Shown: positions 1-6,582, counted from the first letter of the stretch. The stretch: DNA of 9,061 nucleotides from Verrucomicrobiota bacterium (GCA_009885905.1 VFJU01000147.1:1-9061), one strand, 5' to 3'. Translations and numbers: made by a program. Notes: generated by a model from the letters alone, not told the origin.

Positions 1-871
1 ACCACTCGGCGTCGGTTATCCAAACACTCCGGGTATTTGGTCTCCTGAGCAAGTCACTGGTTGGAAACTCATCACTCAGGCGGTTCATCGTGCTGGCGGT
101 ATCATCTTACTCCAACTCTGGCATGTTGGAAGAATTTCAGATCCAGTGTATTTAGACGGTCAATTACCTGTTGCACCAAGCGCTATCGCTGCCGCGGGTC
201 ACGTGAGCTTGCTTCGCCCAATGAAGGAATTTGTCACGCCTCGCAGTCTAACTATTGATGAAATTTCTAACATTATACTTAGTTACCAGCGTGCAGCAGA
301 GAATGCTAAAACCGCGGGTTTTGATGGGGTCGAGATTCATGGCGCTAATGGATATCTCATTGATCAATTTCTCCAAGATTCTACGAATAAACGTACCGAC
401 CAATACGGTGGACCCATCGAAAATCGAGTAAGATTTATATTAGAAGTGACTGATGCAGTAACGTCCGTCTGGGGTGCGGACCGCGTGGGGATGCACCTTG
501 CGCCGCGTGGCGACGCTCATGATATGGGTGATTCTAACCTTTCTTCTGTCTTTCATCACGTCGTGCGTGCCCTCGGGCAACGAAAACTCGCTTTCATATG
601 TGCCAGAGAGTCGCACGACAAGCCGGCTTTAGGTCCGTCGCTTAAAAAAGCTTTTGGCGGCGTCTACATTGCTAACGAAAATTTTACTGTGGACTCAGCG
701 AGGGATGTTATTCTTAGCGGTGCAGCCGATGCAGTTGCTTTCGGTAAAGCCGCCATCGCTAATCCAGACCTTGTCGCGCGCTTCCGCAAAAGTTCGCCAC
801 TCAATCAAGCCGATACCACTACTTTTTATGGCGAGGGCCCGCTCGGCTATACCGACTACCCATCCCTCTGA
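1..871 (+). CDS. Old Yellow Enzyme family alkene reductase (NemA/xenobiotic reductase-like), 5' partial
   Basis: An FMN-dependent, cytoplasmic NAD(P)H:2-enoate-type reductase, which reduces activated C=C bonds and sometimes nitro compounds or nitrate esters. The frame is open from base 2, so the start lies outside the window; 289 residues are visible, and the family is usually about 360 long, so roughly 70 N-terminal residues are missing. Seen directly: QLWHVGRIS with the active-site-region Trp codon at 119-121; PVAPSAI; the substrate-binding His/Asn pair in HGANGYLIDQF (His codon 338-340, Asn 347-349), followed by the conserved Tyr at 353-355; the FMN-site segments GPIENRVRF and FGGVYIANENFT; FGKAAIANPDL near the phosphate site; and the characteristic tail FYGEGPLGYTDYPSL. 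All recognised catalytic elements are present, so it should be active. The physiological substrate cannot be inferred. A GTG at 146 could be mistaken for a start, but homology continues upstream of it. It is not linked by strand or function to the minus-strand genes. Confidence 0.94.
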   Translation, partial: PLGVGYPNTPGIWSPEQVTGWKLITQAVHRAGGIILLQLWHVGRISDPVYLDGQLPVAPSAIAAAGHVSLLRPMKEFVTPRSLTIDEISNIILSYQRAAENAKTAGFDGVEIHGANGYLIDQFLQDSTNKRTDQYGGPIENRVRFILEVTDAVTSVWGADRVGMHLAPRGDAHDMGDSNLSSVFHHVVRALGQRKLAFICARESHDKPALGPSLKKAFGGVYIANENFTVDSARDVILSGAADAVAFGKAAIANPDLVARFRKSSPLNQADTTTFYGEGPLGYTDYPSL

Positions 872-953
872 CGCATCTTTAGCAATCGCTGTGTATTCAG
901 TTTCGCCGCCGAACAATCATCTGTAACAACACCGTGCGCTTTTCTCACCCACT

Positions 954-991
954 TTACAAATGGTTGATGCGGCCGCATCAACCATTTGTAA
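954..991. repeat. Perfect 38-bp palindrome in the intergenic region
   Basis: The left arm ttacaaatggttgatgcgg (954-972) is followed directly by its exact reverse complement (973-991). There is no spacer and no mismatch, and the centre is a NotI site (gcggccgc, 969-976). As RNA it would fold into about 17 base pairs closed by a GGCC loop. It lies 82 bp after the reductase stop and 74 bp before the TM2 gene. No T-run follows on the plus strand, so it is not a textbook intrinsic terminator. It may still act as a 3'-end stabilising or U-tract-less terminator hairpin, or as a site for a dimeric DNA-binding protein. I see no second copy in the window. Confidence 0.9.
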
Positions 992-1002
992 GATCTGTCG
1001 CA

Positions 1003-1051
1003 GAGGGAGGTGGATTAGATGCGGTTTTTGTGGTGTGATCGTTCAAAATAG
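1003..1051 (+). promoter_or_regulatory. Possible ribosome-bound leader micro-ORF upstream of the TM2 gene
   Basis: A purine-rich, anti-Shine-Dalgarno-complementary stretch (gggaggtg, 1005-1012) sits 6 nt before an ATG at 1019. That ATG opens a ten-codon frame, MRFLWCDRSK, ending with TAG at 1049-1051. The stop is 14 nt before the ATG of the TM2 gene, which has no Shine-Dalgarno sequence of its own, so the micro-ORF could load ribosomes for reinitiation. It is short enough to occur by chance. Confidence 0.25.
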
Positions 1052-1065
1052 TTCACCAATCATTC

Positions 1066-1461
1066 ATGACCACGATGCAGGTAAAAAGTCACAGCAAAGC
1101 CGTTGGATATCTTCTTTGGATTTTCGGATTCACTGGAGCACACCGCTTTTACTATGGTAAGCCCGTTACTGGGACTATCTGGTTTTTAAGTCTCGGCCTG
1201 CTTGGGGTCGGATGGCTGATTGACTTGTTTTTAATCCCATCGATGGACCGGCAAGCAAACGCTCGATTTGTAACGGGGCGTTACGATTACACAGTCGCAT
1301 GGATCCTCCTTACGTTCCTCGGAATGCTGGGTTTTCACCGTTTTTATATGGGGAAATTCATCACTGGGTTCATTTGGCTGATCACAGGGGGGCTATTCTT
1401 ATTCGGCTGGCTCTACGATTTTTGCACGTTAAACGATCAAATCGACGAGCTGAATCGCTGA
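1066..1461 (+). CDS. Small membrane protein with two tandem TM2 domains
   Basis: A 131-residue inner-membrane protein made almost entirely of two TM2 units. Unit 1 spans about residues 8-57 and has the signature GAHRFYYGK at 24-32. Unit 2 spans about 76-121 and has GFHRFYMGK at 89-97. Each unit is a hydrophobic helix, a short turn with the H-R-F-Y-x-G-K signature, and a second hydrophobic helix ending in a W-L-x-D motif, so four membrane segments are expected. TM2 proteins are widespread in bacteria but have no settled biochemical role, so I assign none. Start: the ATG at 1066 is used; an in-frame ATG at 1075 is equally possible, and the frame is closed just upstream by TGA at 1036. Neither start has a good ribosome site. 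It converges on the minus-strand prepilin-like gene across a 125-bp gap. Confidence 0.9.
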   Translation: MTTMQVKSHSKAVGYLLWIFGFTGAHRFYYGKPVTGTIWFLSLGLLGVGWLIDLFLIPSMDRQANARFVTGRYDYTVAWILLTFLGMLGFHRFYMGKFITGFIWLITGGLFLFGWLYDFCTLNDQIDELNR

Positions 1462-1540
1462 CACTTTGTAAACCCAAATATCTTTATCTGACTAGGTTAG
1501 TTTCTGACAAGCCTACCTAGATCAAGTCGCTTTCTAAATT

Positions 1541-1570
1541 CCTTGTGTTTCAAGGATGGTATTACCTTGA
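1541..1570. other. Overlapping small hairpins in the convergent intergenic gap
   Basis: In the 125 bp between the convergent stops (1462-1586) there are two mutually exclusive short stems sharing one arm: ccttg (1541-1545) with caagg (1551-1555), and tcaagg (1550-1555) with ccttga (1565-1570). A further ctaggt (1492-1497) / acctag (1515-1520) inverted repeat lies nearby. They could terminate transcription in either direction, but the stems are short and lack good U-tracts. Confidence 0.25.
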
Positions 1571-1586
1571 TAGACACCAGTAGGAT

Positions 1587-2327
1587 TCACTCGACCACGT
1601 CGATCCATATGTTCCGATTCAAAATCGTGCCCTTGGCAAACGACTTAGACGACCCATCGCACATCAACGCTGGGCACTTGTCATTCGGGTAGCGGAACCA
1701 TCCATCGCCTGCAGAGGTGTCAGCATTTGGTCCAACTTTGATGGGTTGGGCAGCCTTGCCACGAGGGCCGGTCTGACCCGTCTCGGCGTACATGCGATAC
1801 GCCGAGGCATTCGTTTGACCCATATTTCCTGGGTTCTGGCAGCCATCCGCCATAAGAATGACGTTAGTGGGGTTTCCCACTTTTGATGCATGCACCAACT
1901 GCTCGCTGGGTGGTTTACCGTTCGATGATGTTATGTCGCGGGATACGGCACGGTTCATGGTAAAAGTGATGGGATGAGAAAAATTATTAACTTTCACCGC
2001 GATGCGCTTGTCCGGTCCGATGAACTTGCTGTCGAGTTTACGATATGCTTCGACGCCGTGCATGTAAGGGTCCAGCACTTGAGCATACGATTTGTTAGCT
2101 CCGTTGGTGTTATCCCAAGTGGGCGGGTAAAAATTATTGTTTTCCGCCATGTAAAGTCCTGAGCAGGCGCCGATTTCTCGGAGATTATTGATTGTCTTGG
2201 CGGCAAGTGCGGACTGTTTGGCGCGGCTTGCGACCATAAATGTCATTCCGGCCAGCGAGATGATGATCGTGATCGTGACGAGAATCTCGACAAGGGTGAA
2301 ACCGCGATTGAGTTTTGAAAATTTCAT
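1587..2327 (-). CDS. Prepilin-like exported protein with type IV pilin/pseudopilin N-terminus
   Basis: A 246-residue protein. Residues 1-9 are a short basic leader ending in Gly9, followed by FTLVEILVTITIIISLAG, a textbook class III signal. The prepilin peptidase would cut between Gly9 and Phe10, leaving Phe at +1 and the conserved Glu (Glu14) at +5. The helix continues through an Ala-rich stretch to about residue 50. The globular part resembles the pseudopilin-like proteins abundant in Verrucomicrobia, Planctomycetes and Lentisphaerae: a YMAENNNFYPP region, TFTMNRAVSRDI, and ILMADG at 157-162. The C-terminal DG (Asp224-Gly225) corresponds to the DG of the H-X9-DG motif, but the His ten residues before it is Pro here. 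The product should be membrane-inserted or assembled at the cell surface; its role is unknown. It is the last gene of the minus-strand run, 137 bp downstream of the GH16 gene. Start: ATG at 2327, with no obvious Shine-Dalgarno sequence. Confidence 0.9.
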   Translation of the reverse strand: MKFSKLNRGFTLVEILVTITIIISLAGMTFMVASRAKQSALAAKTINNLREIGACSGLYMAENNNFYPPTWDNTNGANKSYAQVLDPYMHGVEAYRKLDSKFIGPDKRIAVKVNNFSHPITFTMNRAVSRDITSSNGKPPSEQLVHASKVGNPTNVILMADGCQNPGNMGQTNASAYRMYAETGQTGPRGKAAQPIKVGPNADTSAGDGWFRYPNDKCPALMCDGSSKSFAKGTILNRNIWIDVVE

Positions 2328-2370
2328 AATGGGTTATTTATTTTTGTTAGGGAGCTTTGAATGATGGATT

Positions 2371-2404
2371 TAATTTAAAAGCTCTCAGTTGGTTGAGAGA
2401 ATTT
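2371..2404 (-). terminator. Candidate terminator downstream of the GH16 gene
   Basis: Read on the minus strand, a six-base-pair stem (CTCTCA / TGAGAG, plus positions 2394-2399 and 2382-2387) with a six-base loop is followed by CTTTTAAATT. It lies about 65 bp past the GH16 stop and 55 bp before the start of the prepilin-like gene. The stem is short, so termination may be partial. If real, the prepilin-like gene needs its own promoter or read-through. Confidence 0.4.
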
Positions 2405-2464
2405 AACAGCGCAAATCGTCCTGTCTAGGAATTTTATGCAATTATTTTCCTTTCGAAGCTATAT

Positions 2465-4270
2465 TCATTGAATTTCCGTCAACTTGATGCGGATAAACCC
2501 GCGCGGGTTATTGCCACCGACCGTACCGTTGAGTCGGAAAGACCGATAAGTCCATCCGCTGCTGAGCGCGGGCATTCCTGCGGCGCTGGCGGGGATTTCG
2601 GAGACGGCTTGGTCAAAGACGCTGAGCCCATTGGACCCCTCCATGCGGTAGGTCACTTGGTCGACCGTGGCGGATTTCCAAGGGCTTCCTGAAAATACCG
2701 GAATACCCCGTACCGGCAGAGTCAGCACCAAGGCTTGCGTACCCCCGATGTATTCTAACTGCGATCGTACTTTGCCAGAGATCGCGGCGGAACGGGGATC
2801 GCTATTGAAGGCAAATTCTTTTAAGTTAGAATCTCCGTCGCCGTCTGGGTCACCTGATGAAGTTAGATTAGGATTGGAAAAAGCCGAGAAGTCGAGCGCA
2901 GCTATCCAAGCAGCAAAAGGTGCGTTGGTGATTTGCACTGAACCATAGGGGGCCACATCGGTGGCCCAGACGTTCACTCCCTTTGTTTCGAAGCCGTACT
3001 GCACATGGCGGCCTGCCGCGGAATTGGTGCTGAGACTGATGCTGAATGCACCTTTGACTAGCGGCGTTGTCACCGTGTTAGAGGAAGAATAGTCGGGTGC
3101 AAAATCTCGGATAAAGGCAATCGTGTTGTGAGCTGTGGTCAGCGTCTTCGCCACGACGGTACCTTTAAAGACCACCAATTTCCCCGCGAGACTATCCGTT
3201 TTCTCTATATACATGTTAGCCGTCATGATTTTATTACCGGGCTTGCCGGGACCGCCGCCGCCGATGTACCAATAGGCAGCAGGATCTGTGATGGTGTTAG
3301 GGCTTAGCTTGAGAGTGGCGCCAGTAAAGCTAGCGTTTAACTCCGCGGTATTCCAAGTGCTGCCGAATTCGTAGGCACCACCACTTGCGGGAAGGTTTGC
3401 GACGTGCATGTATCCGAGCCACGTTTGCGCTGGGTCTACGGTCACTACCACTTCTGTAGGAGCGACGGGTGTTGGTGTATATGCCCGAACATAATCCACC
3501 GTCATGCGTTGTGGAAACGTGGTCGAGCCATTCGGGTCGCCCGGCCAATTTCCACCGACGGCGACGTTCAGGATCAGGAACTGCGGTTGATTGAAAACCC
3601 AAGCGCTGCCGTTAGGCAAACTGCTCGGGGTGACCGTGAAAAAGAGCTGCCCATCCAAGAACCAACGGATGCGGTTTTGCTCCCACTCGATGCCATACAC
3701 ATGGAAATCATCGCCCAACGCCGCACCGGATAGAACCGTACTTCCACTGATGCTACTGCCACCCGAATAGCCTGGTCCGTGCACCGTCCCATAGAGGGTG
3801 GACGGCAGCGAACCGATGTTTTCCATGATATCAATTTCACCGCAGTTAGGCCAACCGACGGAGTCAATATTTGTTCCTAACATCCAGAAAGCGGGCCAAA
3901 TCCCCTGCCCTTTTGGAATCTTGATGCGTGCCTCGATGCGACCGTAAGTCGAAGACCATTTGCCTTTGGTCAGCAATCGAGCAGACGTATAATTTTTACC
4001 GCCATAGTTCTCTGCACGGGCTTCGATTACAAGATTGCCATTTTCGATGCGTGCGTTTTCGGAACGATTGGTATAATACTGTAGCTCGTTATTACCCCAG
4101 CCGTTGCCGCCAATATCGTAGCCCCATTTGCTAGAATCTATTGTCGCGCTGGAAAACTCATCGGCCCACGACAAGGTCCAACCGGGTAGCGTCTGCCCAG
4201 AGGCTTCCGTCATGAGGCAGACGGCGGGCAACAGCATTAAGAGTTTTAGTTGCATTTGATAGATTAGCAT
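2465..4270 (-). CDS. Secreted GH16 endo-beta-1,3-glucanase (laminarinase type), multidomain
   Basis: Extracellular hydrolase expected to cut beta-1,3-glucans such as laminarin with retention of configuration. Residues are numbered from the most upstream possible start, GTG at 4282. I prefer ATG at 4270 (Met5); ATG at 4255 (Met10) also gives a good signal peptide, likely cleaved after ASG (about residue 29). The GH16 fold runs from about 31 to 269: WADEF (39-43), NGWGNNELQYYT, GRIEARIKIPKGQGIWPAFWML, then GEIDIMENIG with nucleophile Glu149, Asp151 and acid/base Glu154, and a closing TVDYVRAY. The WPNCGEIDIME context favours beta-1,3-glucanase over agarase or carrageenase. Residues about 277-450 form a module shared with the upstream neighbour. 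DPDGDGDSNLKEF (478-490) is a Ca-binding-type loop. The last about 100 residues (YRMEGSNGL, GWTYRSFRL, PRGFIRIKL) resemble C-terminal modules of other verrucomicrobial exported proteins. I see no PEP-CTERM or LPXTG signal. A terminator lies just upstream. Confidence 0.95.
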   Translation of the reverse strand: MLIYQMQLKLLMLLPAVCLMTEASGQTLPGWTLSWADEFSSATIDSSKWGYDIGGNGWGNNELQYYTNRSENARIENGNLVIEARAENYGGKNYTSARLLTKGKWSSTYGRIEARIKIPKGQGIWPAFWMLGTNIDSVGWPNCGEIDIMENIGSLPSTLYGTVHGPGYSGGSSISGSTVLSGAALGDDFHVYGIEWEQNRIRWFLDGQLFFTVTPSSLPNGSAWVFNQPQFLILNVAVGGNWPGDPNGSTTFPQRMTVDYVRAYTPTPVAPTEVVVTVDPAQTWLGYMHVANLPASGGAYEFGSTWNTAELNASFTGATLKLSPNTITDPAAYWYIGGGGPGKPGNKIMTANMYIEKTDSLAGKLVVFKGTVVAKTLTTAHNTIAFIRDFAPDYSSSNTVTTPLVKGAFSISLSTNSAAGRHVQYGFETKGVNVWATDVAPYGSVQITNAPFAAWIAALDFSAFSNPNLTSSGDPDGDGDSNLKEFAFNSDPRSAAISGKVRSQLEYIGGTQALVLTLPVRGIPVFSGSPWKSATVDQVTYRMEGSNGLSVFDQAVSEIPASAAGMPALSSGWTYRSFRLNGTVGGNNPRGFIRIKLTEIQ

Positions 4271-4300
4271 ACGTCGGTGCACGAAACCAGCGCGCGGAGA

Positions 4301-4338
4301 AATAAAAAAGGGCGATCGGTATTTCCACCGACCGCCCT
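4301..4338 (-). terminator. Strong intrinsic terminator between the binding-protein and GH16 genes
   Basis: On the minus strand, AGGGCGGTCGGT pairs with ACCGATCGCCCT (twelve pairs including one G-U) around a six-base loop, immediately followed by TTTTTTATT. The plus-strand arms are 4309-4320 and 4327-4338, and the tail is 4301-4309. It sits 17 bp past the stop of the upstream gene and only about 30 bp before the earliest GH16 starts. GH16 transcription must therefore come from read-through or from a promoter overlapping the hairpin. Confidence 0.85.
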
Positions 4339-4354
4339 CATAAGCTTGGATGAT

Positions 4355-5674
4355 TTAAGGAGTCGTTTCGATGACTTTAAAGAACGACTTGGTCGTAGTG
4401 ATCGGGTCTACCTTCGTTTTGGTGGAACCGTTACCGCTCTCGGAAGCTCCTAAATTTGTCCAAGTCGCGAGGTCTGTGGACTTTTGCACTTGGTAAGTTC
4501 TTCCGGTGACTGACGGCCAAGAGACCGATGCGTTGCTGTTGGCGGTAGTGATATTTGCTGCAAACGGACCTGCGAAGCGCACGTTATCAAAGGCAACAGA
4601 GGAGAACGACCCCCAGAGCGGCACTATTTTTATGCCTGTCGTCCCCACCGGGATCGTCAAAGGAAACGAATAGGTGGCCCACTGACTGCCATCGCCTGTT
4701 ATTGCGGGATACATATCGCCCGTGCTGCCGCCACCTGGATAGTATTCAACCTTTAGCCCACCGATGTTTGATCCTGCGAGGAGCTTCATGTCCATGGCCA
4801 TCGTGTACTTCTGGCCCGCCGTGAGACTCAGCGAGACCAGCGAGAGTTGTTGATCGCTGTTTGCCACCAAGACCGCGTACCAAGATTCCGATGCAGAAGT
4901 ACCGTCGATGACCGCGTAACCACCTGGATTACCACCACTTGTTGGGTAGGTGTAAATGTGGCCATTGGCTTGGGAGAACCCCCACTGTGCGCCATCCGGA
5001 GTCTCGAACCCAGGATTAGGAATTCCGTAGACGATCACAGGCACCACGTTGGCGATCGCGGTGGCCGACCCTGGAGAAAAAGCAGGATTCGCGTTGACTC
5101 CCTGAACTTCAAATCCGTATTGCACATTCGCCCATCCCGTGGTGCTTAGGGTTAGGTCCACCACCGAGTTGGCGGTGAGCGGATCCGAGAACAGTATATT
5201 GTTGCTAGAGTAGTCACCCGCAAAGCATTTGATGAATGCTCTCACAATATAGCCCGGCGCGAATGTATAATTGGAGATCTCTGTTTTAAAGTTACAAACA
5301 TTGTCTGTGAAAAACGTCGCTGACGATGCCGCAAAGGTGGATGCGATCATCCACTTATTCCCGCCGGGTCCCGCACCGCCGTTGTTGCGCCAGTAGTCAC
5401 TTCCTGCGTTATCGGCATAAGTGTTATAATTCGCTTCCAGAACGATGCTGGATGCTCCCACTGTTGATTTGATGTCGGACACAGCCCATCCACTTGCAAA
5501 CTGGAAGGCGCTGTAGTTCGGTCCACCGGTGCCATCGAGTTCGAAGACTTCCATGTATCCGTTAGTAAAGTTTGGACTGACGGTGACGATGGTGGCGTTT
5601 GATGCGGTGGACAATCCGAGCAGTGCCGCGGCGACGCTGGGAGTGATAGCTAGTTTTTTAAGAATCGTGTTCAT
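4355..5674 (-). CDS. Secreted carbohydrate-binding-like protein sharing a module with the GH16 enzyme
   Basis: A 439-residue exported protein starting at ATG 5674. A GTG at 5707 would add eleven residues, but MNTILKKLAITPSVAAALL from the ATG is a normal signal peptide, probably cut after SNA. Four parts are visible, numbered from the ATG. (1) About 29-211: a module clearly homologous to the middle of the downstream GH16 enzyme, with shared landmarks VTVxP, GYM.V, GPGGNKxM, AFI..FA.DYSS.N and VQYGFE..GVN. (2) About 217-368: a jelly-roll like CBM4/9 families, opening NPGFETPDGAQW and closing VAFDNVRF. (3) A short linker. (4) About 375-439: the Verrucomicrobia-type C-terminal module TYQVQKSTDLATWTNLG ending FFKVIE. 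No catalytic motif is visible, so a glycan-binding or adhesive role outside the cell is inferred. It may capture the polysaccharide that the GH16 enzyme cleaves. The gene ends 17 bp before a strong terminator. Confidence 0.85.
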   Translation of the reverse strand: MNTILKKLAITPSVAAALLGLSTASNATIVTVSPNFTNGYMEVFELDGTGGPNYSAFQFASGWAVSDIKSTVGASSIVLEANYNTYADNAGSDYWRNNGGAGPGGNKWMIASTFAASSATFFTDNVCNFKTEISNYTFAPGYIVRAFIKCFAGDYSSNNILFSDPLTANSVVDLTLSTTGWANVQYGFEVQGVNANPAFSPGSATAIANVVPVIVYGIPNPGFETPDGAQWGFSQANGHIYTYPTSGGNPGGYAVIDGTSASESWYAVLVANSDQQLSLVSLSLTAGQKYTMAMDMKLLAGSNIGGLKVEYYPGGGSTGDMYPAITGDGSQWATYSFPLTIPVGTTGIKIVPLWGSFSSVAFDNVRFAGPFAANITTANSNASVSWPSVTGRTYQVQKSTDLATWTNLGASESGNGSTKTKVDPITTTKSFFKVIETTP

Positions 5675-5772
5675 GGTTTTTTTGAGTTTGTTTTTTAAAA
5701 TGCCCACTTTTAAAAATGAGCTTTGTTATCGGGGCTTTGGGGTTTGTGTGACGAGTTGCACACTTGAAAGAC

Positions 5773-5800
5773 AAACTACGCAGCAACCGACCCGAGTCAA
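5773..5800 (-). promoter_or_regulatory. Weak candidate sigma70-type promoter for the binding-protein gene
   Basis: Minus-strand TTGACT (plus 5795-5800), 16 bp, then TAGTTT (plus 5773-5778). The -35 matches five of six consensus bases; the -10 only three of six. It would give a leader of about 90 nt before ATG 5674. The 200-bp gap between the two genes makes a promoter here plausible, but other positions are possible. Confidence 0.3.
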
Positions 5801-5836
5801 GAAATTAAATGCAATCAAGCAATTTTATACAACTTT

Positions 5837-5874
5837 CTAGCATCAAACCAAAAAAATGACTGGTAATAAGCTAG
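5837..5874 (-). terminator. Weak terminator-like nested inverted repeat after the small secreted protein gene
   Basis: Immediately after the stop of the small secreted protein gene there are nested inverted repeats: gctag (5870-5874) with ctagc (5837-5841), and inside them tggt (5861-5864) with acca (5847-5850), around a run of seven T on the minus strand. The pairing is short and interrupted, so I regard it as a possible operon end only. Confidence 0.3.
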
Positions 5875-6582
5875 TTACGTATCTTGTTTGGTAGGCCTCG
5901 CTGGCATCGAACGGCGGTCTTCTGGGATAATTTTAAGGTCCACCGTGCCGCTTTGGGTGTCGGTGCCTGGCACGACGATGATCAGTTTGCGGACATTCGC
6001 GTCATGCTCCCACACCGCAGAATACAAAATGGCCGTGAGATTATCCCTCGCCGCCAGTTGGATGCCGACGTTACGGGCAACTCCACCCGGATCGATGTCG
6101 ATCGCTTTCCAAGTGCCTGGCAGGGTTTTCGTGATTTTATCACTGCGCACCATGAGCTCTTTTCCCGTGGCATTGATGAAGCGCTGAGTGCCCCAGCCAA
6201 AGCTGTTAGTACTATCCTCGATCACGAAGCAACGCAAGCCGCTGGGGTGCTTGGCGTCTGGCAGGATCAACACGAGCGGCGAATTCATCTCGGCTGAAAG
6301 TTTGAGTGCGACGGTGACAGGTTTTCCATCGGCAGTGGTGCGGTCGAGCGCGACGAGCACGGGCGGGACCTCGGTGGGGGTCCAGTTAACGGGCTCCGAT
6401 CGTTTGTGAGGATGAAGATCCCGCAACTCGACCGAGTCCGTCCCGTTACTGAAACTGATTTTACGTGCGGCGATGGATTCATCCCATGGCAAGAACCTAA
6501 TAGGGGTGGCGTGCAGAGTCAAAATCAATGCGAGAAAACAAAAAATGATCTTAGAAAATGAGTTAGGGCGTTGCGCTTTCAT
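5875..6582 (-). CDS. Small secreted protein of unknown function, coupled to the Verru_Chthon A gene
   Basis: A 235-residue protein with a Sec-type signal peptide (basic start MKAQR, hydrophobic 11-23, likely cleavage after LHA, about residue 25). The mature part is predicted beta-rich and mostly soluble. Visible landmarks are RFLPWDESIAARKISF (29-44), a Pro-rich segment around 68-76, LVLILPDAKHPSGLRCFVIE (103-122), FGWGTQRFINATGKEL (128-143), and a C-terminal beta stretch ending DLKIIPEDRR (215-224). I recognise no enzyme motif, no lipobox and no membrane anchor beyond the signal. It starts 24 nt after the Verru_Chthon A stop on the same strand, so the two are very probably co-transcribed. 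From that position I infer that it acts with the cassette's pseudopilin-like products in the periplasm or at the surface. I recall similar small genes after Verru_Chthon A in other genomes, but I cannot confirm that here. Start: ATG at 6582, with no Shine-Dalgarno sequence. Confidence 0.85.
   Translation of the reverse strand: MKAQRPNSFSKIIFCFLALILTLHATPIRFLPWDESIAARKISFSNGTDSVELRDLHPHKRSEPVNWTPTEVPPVLVALDRTTADGKPVTVALKLSAEMNSPLVLILPDAKHPSGLRCFVIEDSTNSFGWGTQRFINATGKELMVRSDKITKTLPGTWKAIDIDPGGVARNVGIQLAARDNLTAILYSAVWEHDANVRKLIIVVPGTDTQSGTVDLKIIPEDRRSMPARPTKQDT

Larger units (their letters stand above)
872..1065. other. Intergenic stretch between reductase and TM2 gene
   Basis: A 194-bp gap between two co-directional genes. 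It contains the 38-bp palindrome and the possible leader ORF at 1019-1051. I see no convincing sigma70-type promoter. A longer open frame starting at 960 inside the palindrome runs out of frame through the TM2 gene and shows no recognisable protein features, so I do not call it. Confidence 0.6.

Noticed and set aside
146..871. Start of the alkene reductase at GTG 146
   Set aside because: The frame is open upstream and encodes clear family sequence (GYPNTPGIWSPEQV, QLWHVGRIS), so the gene simply begins before the window.
960..1160. 66-residue plus-strand frame starting inside the palindrome
   Set aside because: It overlaps the TM2 gene in another frame, has no ribosome site, and its composition (Cys/Arg-rich, no domain) looks like a chance frame.
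3404..3733. Plus-strand and alternative minus-strand frames within the GH16 gene
   Set aside because: They overlap conserved GH16 coding sequence and show no domain or signal of their own.
1587..5674. A full Bacteroidetes-style polysaccharide utilisation locus
   Set aside because: No SusC/SusD, TonB receptor, sulfatase or regulator is present; only one catalytic glycoside hydrolase and one binding-like protein can be supported.
5675..5707. GTG start adding eleven residues to the binding protein
   Set aside because: The added residues MGILKNKLKKT lengthen the n-region without benefit; the ATG at 5674 yields a standard signal peptide.
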